Positions 1 through 8,359 of a stretch of 64,000 bases of DNA are shown here, in pieces. Below the pieces are notes generated by a model, which saw only the letters and a list, made by a program, of their open reading frames with translations, searched no databases and was not told the origin of the DNA. Both the position numbers and the translations under genes were made by a program. The stretch comes from Rhizobium sp. GTDB taxonomy: Bacteria > Pseudomonadota > Alphaproteobacteria > Rhizobiales > Rhizobiaceae. The stretch covers positions 32,186-96,185 of the forward strand of contig JAQGJP010000011.1 of the NCBI GenBank assembly GCA_028290545.1, read 5' to 3'. How positions within the stretch are numbered: the stretch's first letter is position 1; the number at the start of each line of letters is the position of its first letter.

Positions 1-635
1 CCGAGTGCCTCAAGACGGCGATGGCTGACACTGTACTTCTTCCGGCGGCGCTTTGCGTTCAATTGCGCCAGGGTTTCCGCGAAGGTCGATTTCAGCGGCA
101 GCTGGAAAGCGCGATTCTGGTTCTCGAACTGCGGCAGCATGGAAAACGGCAGCGGTCGCCCGCGCCATGTGCCCGGCATGTTGTTGAGGATGATGCAATC
201 TGCGCCGGTGATCTTGTCGCGGATATCGGCGCCGATTGCCGCCATCATCTGTGGCGTTGCCGTATCGAGAAAAGCCTGGGACATCAGGCCTGAATTGATA
301 TTGGCATGATGAGCGCCGATGAATTCCGCCTTTGTGAACAGCTTGCCGCGGACAATTTCGAGCGGCAGGATGAAGGCCGGCGCCCCATCCATGCGGCCTT
401 CGACGATCTGCAGCGGCCGTTGATAGGCATCGATCCAGGCCCGGCACCAGTCGTATCCCTGGTGCAGCGAATTGATATTCTCGGCGGCGAGCACTCGCCA
501 TTCCGATTCCAGCGGCTCCATCCGGGTGTGAACGGCGATAGATACCTTGTGCGACGCAGCCCGGCCATCGGCTCTGGCTTGGGGAAGGCCTGGTACCGGA
601 GTGTCCTCGTAGTAATCCACGTCTTTCAATTTCAT
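1..635 (-). CDS. GNAT-family acetyltransferase, CelD/BcsL-like (partial, runs off the window start)
   Basis: Reading the minus strand from an ATG at 635 gives 211 uninterrupted codons to the window edge, so the C-terminus is missing. The N-terminus begins MKLKDVDYYEDTPVPGLPQA. It continues with MEPLESEWRVLAAEN, the YDWCRAWIDAY segment and then LPLEIVRGKLFTKAEF. This pattern is typical of the CelD/BcsL group of acetyltransferases, often annotated as involved in cellulose biosynthesis. An in-frame GTG at 650 lies 10 bases after a GGGGA ribosome-binding site and may be the true start. The acetyl-CoA-binding half usually sits in the C-terminal part and cannot be seen. Family assignment is by pattern; the substrate is unknown. 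Confidence 0.75.
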   Translation of the reverse strand, partial: MKLKDVDYYEDTPVPGLPQARADGRAASHKVSIAVHTRMEPLESEWRVLAAENINSLHQGYDWCRAWIDAYQRPLQIVEGRMDGAPAFILPLEIVRGKLFTKAEFIGAHHANINSGLMSQAFLDTATPQMMAAIGADIRDKITGADCIILNNMPGTWRGRPLPFSMLPQFENQNRAFQLPLKSTFAETLAQLNAKRRRKKYSVSHRRLEAL

Positions 636-754
636 TTGCCCTGCGTGCACGGCAAAATGCTCCCCTAAGGATTTCTCATGGGGATTTCTAGCGTGGAACT
701 CGCCGACAAAGAATTAACCAGGGAGCGGATGCAGGCCTATTTGAAAAAGCCTGG

Positions 755-985
755 TTAACGGGTCGTTACCTGATCCTTGGGGCGATCTGCCTTGTGCATC
801 CATTTGATAATCCACATGGCCGGCAGCACCCAGAGCAAACCGGTCACGAAGAAATACAGCAGATGAACCGACCAATGTGCCCGCCCCAGTGTTGCCGACG
901 CAATTATCGTCGCCAGAAAGGCATAGGCAAGGACGAGAACGATGATCAGAACGGTGCCGATCAGTTTGCGGAGCGTCTTGGGCAT
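755..985 (-). CDS. DUF2842 small membrane protein
   Basis: This 76-residue protein has two hydrophobic helices, roughly residues 8-30 (IGTVLIIVLVLAYAFLATII) and 41-62 (HLLYFFVTGLLWVLPAMWII). It ends in a short basic tail with WMHKADRP. Size, the N-terminal MPKTLRKLIGT and the two-helix layout match DUF2842, a family confined largely to alphaproteobacteria and often found beside ctaA. It is divergent from ctaA, whose start lies 77 bases away. It is an inner-membrane protein of unknown function; a role near cytochrome oxidase assembly is only a guess from position. Confidence 0.8.
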   Translation of the reverse strand: MPKTLRKLIGTVLIIVLVLAYAFLATIIASATLGRAHWSVHLLYFFVTGLLWVLPAMWIIKWMHKADRPKDQVTTR

Positions 986-1062
986 ATTGTCTCACATTCC
1001 GTGTTTTGGTCTTGCCTTGGCTGCGCCGGTATAGCAGAGCTTGGCCGAAAGGGATGATGACC

Positions 1063-2184
1063 ATGACCGACAGCGCAATAAACCTCGAAACCCGCGTTTT
1101 CAAGGAAATTAAGCGGATCGACAGCAACCGCCGGGCGGTGCGCATCTGGTTGATCGTCGTCGCATTGGCGATCCTGGCGCTTGTGCTTGTCGGCGGCGCC
1201 ACGCGCCTGACCGATTCCGGACTGTCGATCACCGAATGGAAGCCGATCCACGGGGTCATTCCGCCGCTGAATGCCGCCGAATGGCAAGAAGAATTCCAGC
1301 TATACCAGCGGATCCCCGAATATTCGCAGGTCAACAAGGGAATGACCGTCGAAGAGTTCAAGACCATCTTCTGGTGGGAATGGGCCCATCGGCTGATTGC
1401 CCGTTCGATCGGCGTCATCTTCGCCCTTCCGCTGCTGTTTTTCTGGTCCACCGGCCGGCTGGAAAGCCGGTTGAAATGGCCGCTTTTCGGTATTCTCTGT
1501 CTCGGCGGGTTGCAGGGAGCAATCGGCTGGTGGATGGTGTCGTCGGGATTGAGCAAGCGCGTCGATGTCAGCCAGTACAGGCTTGCCATCCATCTGATGG
1601 TCGCGTGTGTGATTTTCGCGTCCGTGACCTGGGTATGGCGGGCGCTGTCGTCGCATACCGGCCGAATGCTGCCCGGCGCCGGTCCGGCGGTCCTGGCAGG
1701 CGTGATCGTCTTGCTGGTGTTGCTGCAGATCTATCTCGGTGCGCTGGTGGCGGGACTGGACGCCGGCCTTGCCTATAATACCTGGCCATTGATGGACGGC
1801 GCACTAATTCCGGGCGGATTGCACTGGCACTCCGCATTCGATGATCCCAAGACCGTGCAGTTCCTGCACCGCATGAATGCCTATCTGCTGTTGGGGATGG
1901 CGTTGATACAATGGCTTTGGCTGGCGACGACATATCGCGGCACGACGCACGCCAACCGCGCCATGGTGTTCTTCGTTCTGGTCTGCCTGCAAGCGTTCCT
2001 CGGCATCACCACGCTCATTCTCGCCGGGATCACCACCGACTCGCAACCGGTCGCGCACATGCCGATCGGCTGGGCGCTCGCCCATCAGGGTTGTGCCATT
2101 CTGGTGCTGGGATTTGCGATTGCCCATTGGCGCGGTTTCTACGGCGAATACCCGCGTCCGACCGATGTCGCGCTCAGGGGCTGA
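1063..2184 (+). CDS. ctaA: Heme A synthase (CtaA, COX15 type)
   Basis: This integral membrane protein oxidises the C8 methyl group of heme O to give heme A for aa3-type cytochrome c oxidase. It is about 373 residues with roughly eight transmembrane helices. Visible family features are GGATRLTDSGLSITEWKPI near residue 45, the FWWEWAHRL histidine segment, WWMVSSGL, and paired histidines in later helices (HRMNAYLLLG, VAHMPIGWALAHQG). I chose the ATG at 1063 because AAAGGGA sits about eight bases upstream; ATG codons at 1054 and 1057 are in frame alternatives. It stands alone, divergent from the DUF2842 gene. Confidence 0.95.
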   Translation: MTDSAINLETRVFKEIKRIDSNRRAVRIWLIVVALAILALVLVGGATRLTDSGLSITEWKPIHGVIPPLNAAEWQEEFQLYQRIPEYSQVNKGMTVEEFKTIFWWEWAHRLIARSIGVIFALPLLFFWSTGRLESRLKWPLFGILCLGGLQGAIGWWMVSSGLSKRVDVSQYRLAIHLMVACVIFASVTWVWRALSSHTGRMLPGAGPAVLAGVIVLLVLLQIYLGALVAGLDAGLAYNTWPLMDGALIPGGLHWHSAFDDPKTVQFLHRMNAYLLLGMALIQWLWLATTYRGTTHANRAMVFFVLVCLQAFLGITTLILAGITTDSQPVAHMPIGWALAHQGCAILVLGFAIAHWRGFYGEYPRPTDVALRG

Positions 2185-2193
2185 AGCCCCTGA

Positions 2194-2673
2194 CTACTGT
2201 TTCTTCATTGTGAAAATGCGGTTGTCGAGGCCGAAAAGCAGGGTTGATGCATCGCGCAGATGCAGGCTGATTTCCGAGCAGCCCTGAAACAGCGTTGGCA
2301 CCGGCTCGGACGTGAAGCCGAGTTCCCGCGCCAGTTTGCTGGCCTTTGCCTCGTCGTAGGCGCCTGCGGGGTCTTTTGGATCGGCGGCGAGGCCCCCCTC
2401 GAACAGACCCGCAAACGGCAAAGTCTCGACAGTAACCTCAGTTTTGCCGCATCCCAGCAGTTCCGGTCCCTTGATCGAATCCCGCGCGATCGCCACGAGC
2501 GTGTTGACGTAGCGCTCCTCGTCGTCGGTGATCATCGGCCTGGCGGGATCTTCCCATGGCGCGTGTATGGCACCGGTGATCTTCCAGGTTCCAGCAAACG
2601 GAAAATCGTCCGCATGCGCCAAAGCGGCGGGCATCAGGAATATCGCAAGTGCGGCAAGGTGGCGGATCGACAA
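2194..2673 (-). CDS. Secreted hypothetical protein
   Basis: This 159-residue protein has a clear N-terminal signal peptide (basic MSIRH, hydrophobic LAALAIFLMPAALAHA, probable cleavage after AHA). The mature part starts DDFPFAGTWKITGAIHAPWE. It contains two cysteines (LLGCGKTEV and FQGCSEISL) that could form a disulphide in the periplasm. The FAGTWKITGA start resembles small periplasmic beta-barrel or lipocalin-like folds, but I do not recognise a named family. It converges with ctaA, with only nine bases between the two genes. Confidence 0.75.
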   Translation of the reverse strand: MSIRHLAALAIFLMPAALAHADDFPFAGTWKITGAIHAPWEDPARPMITDDEERYVNTLVAIARDSIKGPELLGCGKTEVTVETLPFAGLFEGGLAADPKDPAGAYDEAKASKLARELGFTSEPVPTLFQGCSEISLHLRDASTLLFGLDNRIFTMKKQ

Positions 2674-2674
2674 T

Positions 2675-2818
2675 TCAACTCTCCGGATCGGCGCCCGGCG
2701 TTTGCGGGCTGACTAGCAACGGACAGGCGCCGCATTGATGGCGAACTAATGTCGATCCGTTCGTCCGGTCAAGGAAATAAAAGACGCAGCCCGTGCAGCC
2801 ACGTCCTCCTTGCTCCAT
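2675..2818 (-). CDS. Possible 47-residue protein with two CxxC pairs
   Basis: An ATG at 2818 opens 47 codons ending just before the start of the secreted gene at 2673. The product has GCTGCVFYF near the N-terminus and QCGACPLL some 25 residues later. Two CxxC pairs at this spacing would suit a small zinc-binding knuckle. Against it, no Shine-Dalgarno sequence precedes the ATG, and the gene would start just inside the 3' end of luxI's transcript. I list it as possible only. Confidence 0.25.
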   Translation of the reverse strand: MEQGGRGCTGCVFYFLDRTNGSTLVRHQCGACPLLVSPQTPGADPES

Positions 2819-2831
2819 CTTGTGCACGGAT

Positions 2832-3575
2832 TCAGTTTGACTTGCCGCCGGATAATTCGCGCATCGCGGCGAAATCGACATCCGGCTGGAAGATCGGCTC
2901 GACATTGGCATTGGCCGCCAAACCGGGCAGACGGCGCAATTCGCCGCGTCCGACCACCGGATTGACCAAGCCCCTGTCGATGCTCAATACGCTCTGATTG
3001 ATGCCGAACAGCTGATGATGACGATCGAGCGCCGCTCGCGTCGCGCCGATATAGACGGGGACCACCGGCACATTGTTGATCATCCGCGGCGTATTCAACG
3101 TGTCCACCTCATAGCCGGTTTCCAGCATCCAGGTGACCAGCTTGGGATGCGTCTCGACAATCATGCCCTGAATGCCGGAGAGCAGGCAGAATTCCAGCAC
3201 GCCGGTGATCAACATATGCGATGGCTGGAAACCGTCGATCTTGGCCGCCTTGTCGTCGGCAATGCACCGTGTCCATTCATAGATGTTTTCAGCCCTCGGC
3301 CAGTCATGTCCCTCCATGATTTCCGGGTAGACATCGGAAAGCAGATGTGGACGCGATGTGCGCAGCAGCCGCGTATAGCCGGCGATATCGCCGCCGCTAA
3401 GGGCCACAAGATGAATGGCGTCCTCGGTATCGAAGCGGTCCATTTCGCGACCGTCATCCGAGCGGAGCTCCTTCCAACCCAGTCTTTCGACGAATTGTCT
3501 GTGTCTGAAGCGCCAGACCTTTTCCATGAGGTCCGGGTATTCTTCGGCGTTTTGCGCAGTCAGAATATGTATCAT
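2832..3575 (-). CDS. Acyl-homoserine-lactone synthase (LuxI family)
   Basis: LuxI-family enzymes make N-acyl-homoserine lactones from S-adenosylmethionine and an acyl-ACP (or acyl-CoA). The 247-residue protein keeps the invariant residues at their family positions: R24, F28 and W34 (FRHRQFVERLGW), E44, D46 and D49 (GREMDRFD), R69 (YTRLLR) and E100/R103 (YEWTRCI). It is longer than most LuxI proteins because of a C-terminal tail after residue 200. It lies 82 bases downstream of luxR on the same strand. Its AGGGGA ribosome-binding site lies inside a hairpin (separate entry). The signal's acyl chain cannot be read from sequence. Confidence 0.92.
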   Translation of the reverse strand: MIHILTAQNAEEYPDLMEKVWRFRHRQFVERLGWKELRSDDGREMDRFDTEDAIHLVALSGGDIAGYTRLLRTSRPHLLSDVYPEIMEGHDWPRAENIYEWTRCIADDKAAKIDGFQPSHMLITGVLEFCLLSGIQGMIVETHPKLVTWMLETGYEVDTLNTPRMINNVPVVPVYIGATRAALDRHHQLFGINQSVLSIDRGLVNPVVGRGELRRLPGLAANANVEPIFQPDVDFAAMRELSGGKSN

Positions 3576-3608
3576 GGTTCAAATCCCCTAAAAAAGCAGG
3601 GGTTTTTT
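3576..3608 (-). promoter_or_regulatory. Hairpin overlapping the luxI ribosome-binding site
   Basis: On the minus strand CCCCT (3602-3598) pairs perfectly with AGGGG (3589-3585) across an 8-base U-rich loop. The AGGGG arm is the only good Shine-Dalgarno sequence for luxI, 9 bases before its ATG. If formed in the mRNA, the stem would hide the ribosome-binding site. Read on the plus strand, the same stem is followed by six T residues and looks like a short terminator. Confidence 0.5.
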
Positions 3609-3626
3609 CGCCGAAACGATGATTAC

Positions 3627-3642
3627 AATCTATGGGCAGATT
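3627..3642. promoter_or_regulatory. Candidate LuxR-binding palindrome (lux box)
   Basis: AATCT-N6-AGATT is a perfect interrupted palindrome 51 bases upstream of the luxI start codon, inside the 82-base luxR-luxI gap. Lux boxes are usually 18-20 bp dyads just upstream of luxI. This element is slightly short and lacks the common CTG/CAG arms, so it is a candidate from position and symmetry only. Confidence 0.3.
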
Positions 3643-3657
3643 TACCCGATTGACAGA

Positions 3658-4392
3658 TTAGCGAATGAGGCCGGCCCGTATCGTTTCTGCAACGAGTTGG
3701 GTCCGGTTCGTTGTGTTCATTTTGCGTTGAGCATTTTCGAGGATGTGAGAAACAGTCCGCTCGGAAATTCCAAGAATAGTTGAAATCTCCCACGCAGTTT
3801 TACCTTCAGAACACCACGAGATACACTCTTTTTCGCGCGGAGTAAGGTTAACACTTCGTTTAAGGAGCGGAGTTTTTCCTCCGGTTTTGAGCTCCTTGAT
3901 TTTGTTATGCGCGTATATCGATATCATATGCAGCGCACCCCGAGCCTCTGCCGACAAGTCAATATTATCGGATGCATAGGTGACAATAGCGCGGAAGCCC
4001 CTGATCGAATGGATGGGAACACTGAAGCCATCGACGAAACCGAAATCCTTGGCCTCGCGCATGAAGTCCATGCCCTTGCGATCGACATTGATTTTCTGCA
4101 ATTCGTCCGACCAGACGAAAGCGTTGTCGGACAGCAGGGTGCGTTGGATCACCGGGTCGATGCGCACATAACCGTTATCCATGTAACGCTGCGACCATTC
4201 CGGCGGCCAGCCGTTCATCAGGATATAGGGATCGATCTTTTCGTGCGGCTCGGGGATACCCGATATCGCGAACGAACCGAGCCCGAAGAAATCCGTCACT
4301 TTGGCGAGCTGAGCGAACGCCTCGTTGTCGGATACGACGCTTTCGAGCGATTCCACAAAATCGAACATCACATTGGCAATGGCTGACCGCAT
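3658..4392 (-). CDS. LuxR-family quorum-sensing regulator
   Basis: This 244-residue transcription factor has two domains. Residues ~20-165 form the autoinducer-binding domain, with the conserved pocket residues in WSQRYMDNGYVRIDPV and FVWSDEL and the glycine in FVDGFSVPI. Residues ~178-240 form the GerE-type helix-turn-helix, with LTPREKECISWCSEGKTAWE then ISERTVSHILENAQRKM. It is the cognate candidate for the luxI product encoded next to it. It lies downstream of argC on the same strand, with a 144-base gap that holds a possible argC terminator (7-bp stem at 4503-4536). Confidence 0.93.
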   Translation of the reverse strand: MRSAIANVMFDFVESLESVVSDNEAFAQLAKVTDFFGLGSFAISGIPEPHEKIDPYILMNGWPPEWSQRYMDNGYVRIDPVIQRTLLSDNAFVWSDELQKINVDRKGMDFMREAKDFGFVDGFSVPIHSIRGFRAIVTYASDNIDLSAEARGALHMISIYAHNKIKELKTGGKTPLLKRSVNLTPREKECISWCSEGKTAWEISTILGISERTVSHILENAQRKMNTTNRTQLVAETIRAGLIR

Positions 4393-4536
4393 GCTGTCCC
4401 GCTCTCGATTTGACGGTGATATGCTTACCTGTCTAACACATCTCCTGGCGGTTTAGAACCCGATAGGCGGCTATGTGAATTCTCATGCGGATTAAGGGAA
4501 ACGCGGCGTTAGCAGGCTGTTCTTTCCGTACGCCGC

Positions 4537-5469
4537 TTACGCGCTCAGCATCAGGTCCATGTTCTGGACCGCGGCGCCGGAGGCGCCCTTACCAAGGTTG
4601 TCGAGCAGAGCCACGAGATTGACATGCTCGCTGCCGGGCTGGCCGAAGACATAGAGCTTCATCGTGTCCTTGCCGGCAAGTCCGACCGCATCAACGCGTT
4701 GCAGGCTGGCGGCGGCATCGAGCGCGACCACCTCGACCACCGACTGGCCGGCATAATGATCGGCGAGGGCCGCGTGGACGGTTTCCACCGACGCACCATC
4801 CGCGAGATCATCGACATGCAGCGGCACCTGCACGATCATTCCCTGCGGGAAGCGGCCGACGGAGGGCGAGAAAAGCGGCGCGCGCTTCAGCAAGCCATGA
4901 ATCTTCATTTCCGGCACATGCTTGTGCTTCAGCGACAGGCCGTAGAGGAAATGCGGTGAGGCGATATGCTCGGGATTGGCCTCGTCTTCCATCTGCGCGA
5001 TCAACTGCTTGCCACCGCCGGTATAGCCTGACACGGCGTTGACGGTCAGCGCATGATCCTCGGCCAGGATGCCGGCCATCCGCAGCGGCCGCACCAGTCC
5101 GATCGCACCTGTGGGGTAACAGCCGGGATTGGCGACGTAGCGCGCGCCGCGGATTCTTGCGGATTGCGCCGCGTCCATTTCGGCAAAGCCATAGGCCCAG
5201 TCCGGATGCACGCGGAATGCTGTCGATGTATCGATGATCCGCACGTTATTGTTGGCTGCGGTCATTTCGACAGCCTGCTTCGATGCGTCGTCCGGCAGGC
5301 AAAGAATGGCAATATCGGCCGCATTCAACAGATCCTCGCGCATCTGCGGATTACGCCGCTCCGACTCCGGGATCGATAGAAGCTCGACGTCGGCGCGGGT
5401 CGCCATGCGCGAACGGATCTGCAGGCCGGTTGTACCATGTTCGCCATCAATGAAGATCTTCGGTTTCAT
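4537..5469 (-). CDS. argC: N-acetyl-gamma-glutamyl-phosphate reductase, type 2
   Basis: ArgC reduces N-acetylglutamyl phosphate to the semialdehyde with NADPH in arginine biosynthesis. At 310 residues it belongs to the shorter type-2 class. It opens with the nucleotide-binding [17 protein letters not shown]. The catalytic cysteine is in [15 protein letters not shown] near residue 117, and [11 protein letters not shown] supplies the active-site histidine region. In rhizobia argC commonly lies near rplM-rpsI and speB, as it does here. Confidence 0.96.
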   Translation of the reverse strand: MKPKIFIDGEHGTTGLQIRSRMATRADVELLSIPESERRNPQMREDLLNAADIAILCLPDDASKQAVEMTAANNNVRIIDTSTAFRVHPDWAYGFAEMDAAQSARIRGARYVANPGCYPTGAIGLVRPLRMAGILAEDHALTVNAVSGYTGGGKQLIAQMEDEANPEHIASPHFLYGLSLKHKHVPEMKIHGLLKRAPLFSPSVGRFPQGMIVQVPLHVDDLADGASVETVHAALADHYAGQSVVEVVALDAAASLQRVDAVGLAGKDTMKLYVFGQPGSEHVNLVALLDNLGKGASGAAVQNMDLMLSA

Positions 5470-5637
5470 TTTGACCCGCCAGTGTTTCGATTTGGATATG
5501 AACGCGCCTACCGCGCCAACTGCTGTGCCGATATAGTTTTGATTTAACCCTAACGCAACAAAAGCCGCGGCATCTATTTTAAACCCCTGCGTTAGATGAC
5601 ATTTTCATGACAGACGAGTTCTTATGGAGCATAAGTC

Positions 5638-7332
5638 ATGGCGCATGTCCCTTCGGTCGTTCAGCAGCCCCTGCGCTATTTGCTGCACCCTGCAGCGGTC
5701 ATTCTGGCAGCAATCGGCTATTCAGCGCTCGTTTATTACTTCGATACGCGCTGGCGCTTCCTACCTTATAATATCGCGGCGACTTTTGTGCTTGCATCCA
5801 TTTTTTTTCTTACGTCGCGCCGACCGTTTTTCTCTTTCTATGGCGCGGCTTTGCTGGCGCTTTTCCTGACTTTGGTTTCGCTGGTAAAATTTCAGTTCAA
5901 GGGAATTGCGCTCCATATCTACGATTTCATTTTCACGGGCTCGGACGGCTCGATCATTTCATTTCTGCTGACATACTATTTCTCGTTGGTCGCGACCGCA
6001 GTCCTGGCCCTTGTGGCTATTTTCATTTTGCTGACAACGCTGTTCCTGCTGGAAAAGCCTGCCCGGTTCAATGTCGCGGTACGGGTTCCCGTGGTGGTGC
6101 TCGGAATCATCGCGGCGGTGATTGCCTATCAGCCGACCAAGCGCGATGCCGACTTCCTGCCCTTCATCGGCGGCTACAACGCCTCGGCATTCTTCCTGTC
6201 GCTCTGGCATGTACCGAGCCTGGTCAAGCGGCTGCCGCTTGCCGAAAAGATTGAACATATCAAAATCGACAAGCCCTTCGCCGATACAGTCAATTGCACC
6301 GCGAACAGCAAGAAGCCCGATTTCTTTCTGGTGCTTTCGGAAAGCCAGACTTCGCCGCTCGTGCTGCCGCAGCTTTCGATCCCGGCGAAGGACGTCGATA
6401 CGTTCCGGTCCGGCGACGGCAAGATCAAGCCGCTGTTTGTCGAGATTTTTGGCGGCGGCACGTGGATGACCAACTTCTCGGTGCTCACGGGCCTCTCCTC
6501 GGCCGATCTCGGCTGGCAGGGTCCCTATGTCAACCAGTTGCTCGAAGGCAAGGTGAAGGGCGGGCTGCCCGAGGTGCTGAGCCGCTGCGGCTACCGCACC
6601 GTCGCTATCATGCCGATGGCATACCACTCGGTGAATGAGGGGCCGTTTCTCAATTCCCTCGGCTTCCAGGAAATCTACGATTCCGGCGCGATGAACATGC
6701 CGGTCATGGGTATTCGCGACGCCAATTATTTCGACTATGCGGAGCAGTTGATCGCCAAACATCGCAAGGAAGACAAGCGGCCGCTGTTCCTGCTGGTCCA
6801 GACCATGTTCACGCATTCGCCCTACGATCACGCGCTCCTGCAAGACGAGGCAACACCACCGCATGTCTATGCGGAGAATCCCCAGGCGAATGAATACATG
6901 CGCCGCGTTTCAGCCTCGCGTTCCGACCTGATGCGCTATGTGGAACAGAGAAGACGCACTCCTGGCGACGATGGCAGTGTGTTCGCCGAATTCGGCGACC
7001 ATCAGTCGGTGGCGACGCGCGACTACGTCCTCGATCGGATTTCAGACGACAGTCCATTCACCGACTTCCGTTCGGCCGTATATGAGACCTTCTACTCGGT
7101 GCATGGCTTCGGGGTCGATATCGACTACAGCCAGCTTGGACAGGTCGAGGACGTGCCATTCCTGACAGCGCGTCTCCTCGCCGCCGCCAAGCTGCCGACG
7201 TCACCCGTTTTTGAGGATCTTCGCCGCCTCAGCGATGTCTGCCGCGGGAAATTCCATACCTGCGACAATCGTCAGGAAGTGGATGCGCATCTCAAGAAGC
7301 GCGTCGATGCCGGTCTTCTGGCTCTCGATTGA
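5638..7332 (+). CDS. Sulfatase-fold phosphoglycerol transferase (LTA synthase-like) membrane protein
   Basis: The 564-residue protein has an N-terminal block of about five membrane helices (residues ~17-170) and a periplasmic sulfatase-like domain (residues ~225-500). Family features are FFLVLSESQ (metal-binding Glu), the glycine-rich GGGTWMTNFSVLTGLSS that should hold the nucleophilic threonine, and FLLVQTMFTHSPYDH. GDH (FAEFGDHQSV) supplies the late Asp-His pair. Gram-negative relatives such as OpgB and rhizobial Cgm proteins move phosphoglycerol onto periplasmic or cyclic glucans, which is the likely role. The start at 5638 follows GGAGC by eight bases. It converges with speB across a shared hairpin. 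Confidence 0.8.
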   Translation: MAHVPSVVQQPLRYLLHPAAVILAAIGYSALVYYFDTRWRFLPYNIAATFVLASIFFLTSRRPFFSFYGAALLALFLTLVSLVKFQFKGIALHIYDFIFTGSDGSIISFLLTYYFSLVATAVLALVAIFILLTTLFLLEKPARFNVAVRVPVVVLGIIAAVIAYQPTKRDADFLPFIGGYNASAFFLSLWHVPSLVKRLPLAEKIEHIKIDKPFADTVNCTANSKKPDFFLVLSESQTSPLVLPQLSIPAKDVDTFRSGDGKIKPLFVEIFGGGTWMTNFSVLTGLSSADLGWQGPYVNQLLEGKVKGGLPEVLSRCGYRTVAIMPMAYHSVNEGPFLNSLGFQEIYDSGAMNMPVMGIRDANYFDYAEQLIAKHRKEDKRPLFLLVQTMFTHSPYDHALLQDEATPPHVYAENPQANEYMRRVSASRSDLMRYVEQRRRTPGDDGSVFAEFGDHQSVATRDYVLDRISDDSPFTDFRSAVYETFYSVHGFGVDIDYSQLGQVEDVPFLTARLLAAAKLPTSPVFEDLRRLSDVCRGKFHTCDNRQEVDAHLKKRVDAGLLALD

Positions 7333-7352
7333 AACGCCATAATTTCAGAGTC

Positions 7353-7386
7353 TTGGCTCGGAAAGTGACAGCACTTTCCGAGCCAA
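7353..7386. terminator. Bidirectional terminator hairpin between the sulfatase gene and speB
   Basis: A perfect 15-bp inverted repeat (TTGGCTCGGAAAGTG and its complement) with a 4-base ACAG loop lies between two convergent genes. There is no long T run on either side, but position and stem strength point to a shared terminator. Confidence 0.75.
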
Positions 7387-7408
7387 TTGAATCAATGTCC
7401 GAAAGCGG

Positions 7409-8359
7409 TCAGCCTCGCTGGTATTTCTCGGCTCTCAGGCCGAGAACGTACATGGCCACCGTCGATGCGGCGATGGAGGTGATCTGTGCGTGGTCATAGG
7501 GCGGGGAGACCTCGACGACGTCGGACCCCTTGATGTCGAGCCCGCCGAGCTGGCGGATCACCGACAGCATCTTGGCACTAGACGGACCGCCCGAGACAGG
7601 CGTGCCGGTGCCCGGCGCATAGGCCGGATCAAGGCAATCGATATCGAAGGTCAGATAGCACGGCCGATCGCCGACGCGGTCGATGATCGCATTGGCGATC
7701 TGGGCCGCGTTCATGTCCTCGATTTCATGACCAAACAGGATCTTCAGTCCGCAATCGTCCGGGGCCTTGGTGCGGATGCCGATCTGAATCGAACGCGCCG
7801 TGTCGATCACGCCATCGCGTGCAGCACGGCCGACGAAAGAGCCATGATCGATACGCCGTGCCTCGTCGAACCAGGTATCCTGATGCGCGTCGAACTGGAT
7901 CAGGGCCAGCGGGCCGTATTTCGCTGCATGCGCCTTGAGCAGTGGCCAGGTAATGTAGTGGTCGCCGCCAAGCGTATAGAGGAACGCGCCGGATTTGAGA
8001 ATCTTCGATGCCTCCTTCTCGATCGCCGCAGGAGTTTTCTGATGATCGCCGTAGTCGAGCAGGCAATCGCCGTAATCGATCACGGCCATGTTCTCGAACA
8101 GATCGATATTGAAGGGATATTGCGGATCGTTGTCGAAAATCGCCGAGGCCTCGCGGATGGCGCGCGGTCCGAAGCGGGTGCCGGGCCGGTTGGAAACGGC
8201 GGCATCGAACGGAATGCCCCAGACGACCGCATCGACGCCGGCAAGGCTTTTGGTATATTTGCGCTTCATGAATGACAGCGCGCCCGCGTAGGTCGGGTCG
8301 GTGCCCGGCCCCTTGAGAGATCTAGCGGTGAAAGCGTTGTCGATGGTTCTGCTTGGCAT
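7409..8359 (-). CDS. speB: Agmatinase (arginase/ureohydrolase family)
   Basis: SpeB hydrolyses agmatine to putrescine and urea using two manganese ions. The 316-residue protein shows all family metal motifs: GGDHYITWP, QFDAHQDTW, and FDIDCLDPAYAPGTGTP. The open frame extends upstream to 8536, but that extension is arginine-rich and non-conserved. I start at ATG 8359 (MPSRTIDNAFTARSLKG), which leaves a family-typical length. Substrate specificity within the ureohydrolases (agmatine versus other guanidino compounds) is inferred from resemblance and the usual rhizobial annotation. Confidence 0.9.
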   Translation of the reverse strand: MPSRTIDNAFTARSLKGPGTDPTYAGALSFMKRKYTKSLAGVDAVVWGIPFDAAVSNRPGTRFGPRAIREASAIFDNDPQYPFNIDLFENMAVIDYGDCLLDYGDHQKTPAAIEKEASKILKSGAFLYTLGGDHYITWPLLKAHAAKYGPLALIQFDAHQDTWFDEARRIDHGSFVGRAARDGVIDTARSIQIGIRTKAPDDCGLKILFGHEIEDMNAAQIANAIIDRVGDRPCYLTFDIDCLDPAYAPGTGTPVSGGPSSAKMLSVIRQLGGLDIKGSDVVEVSPPYDHAQITSIAASTVAMYVLGLRAEKYQRG

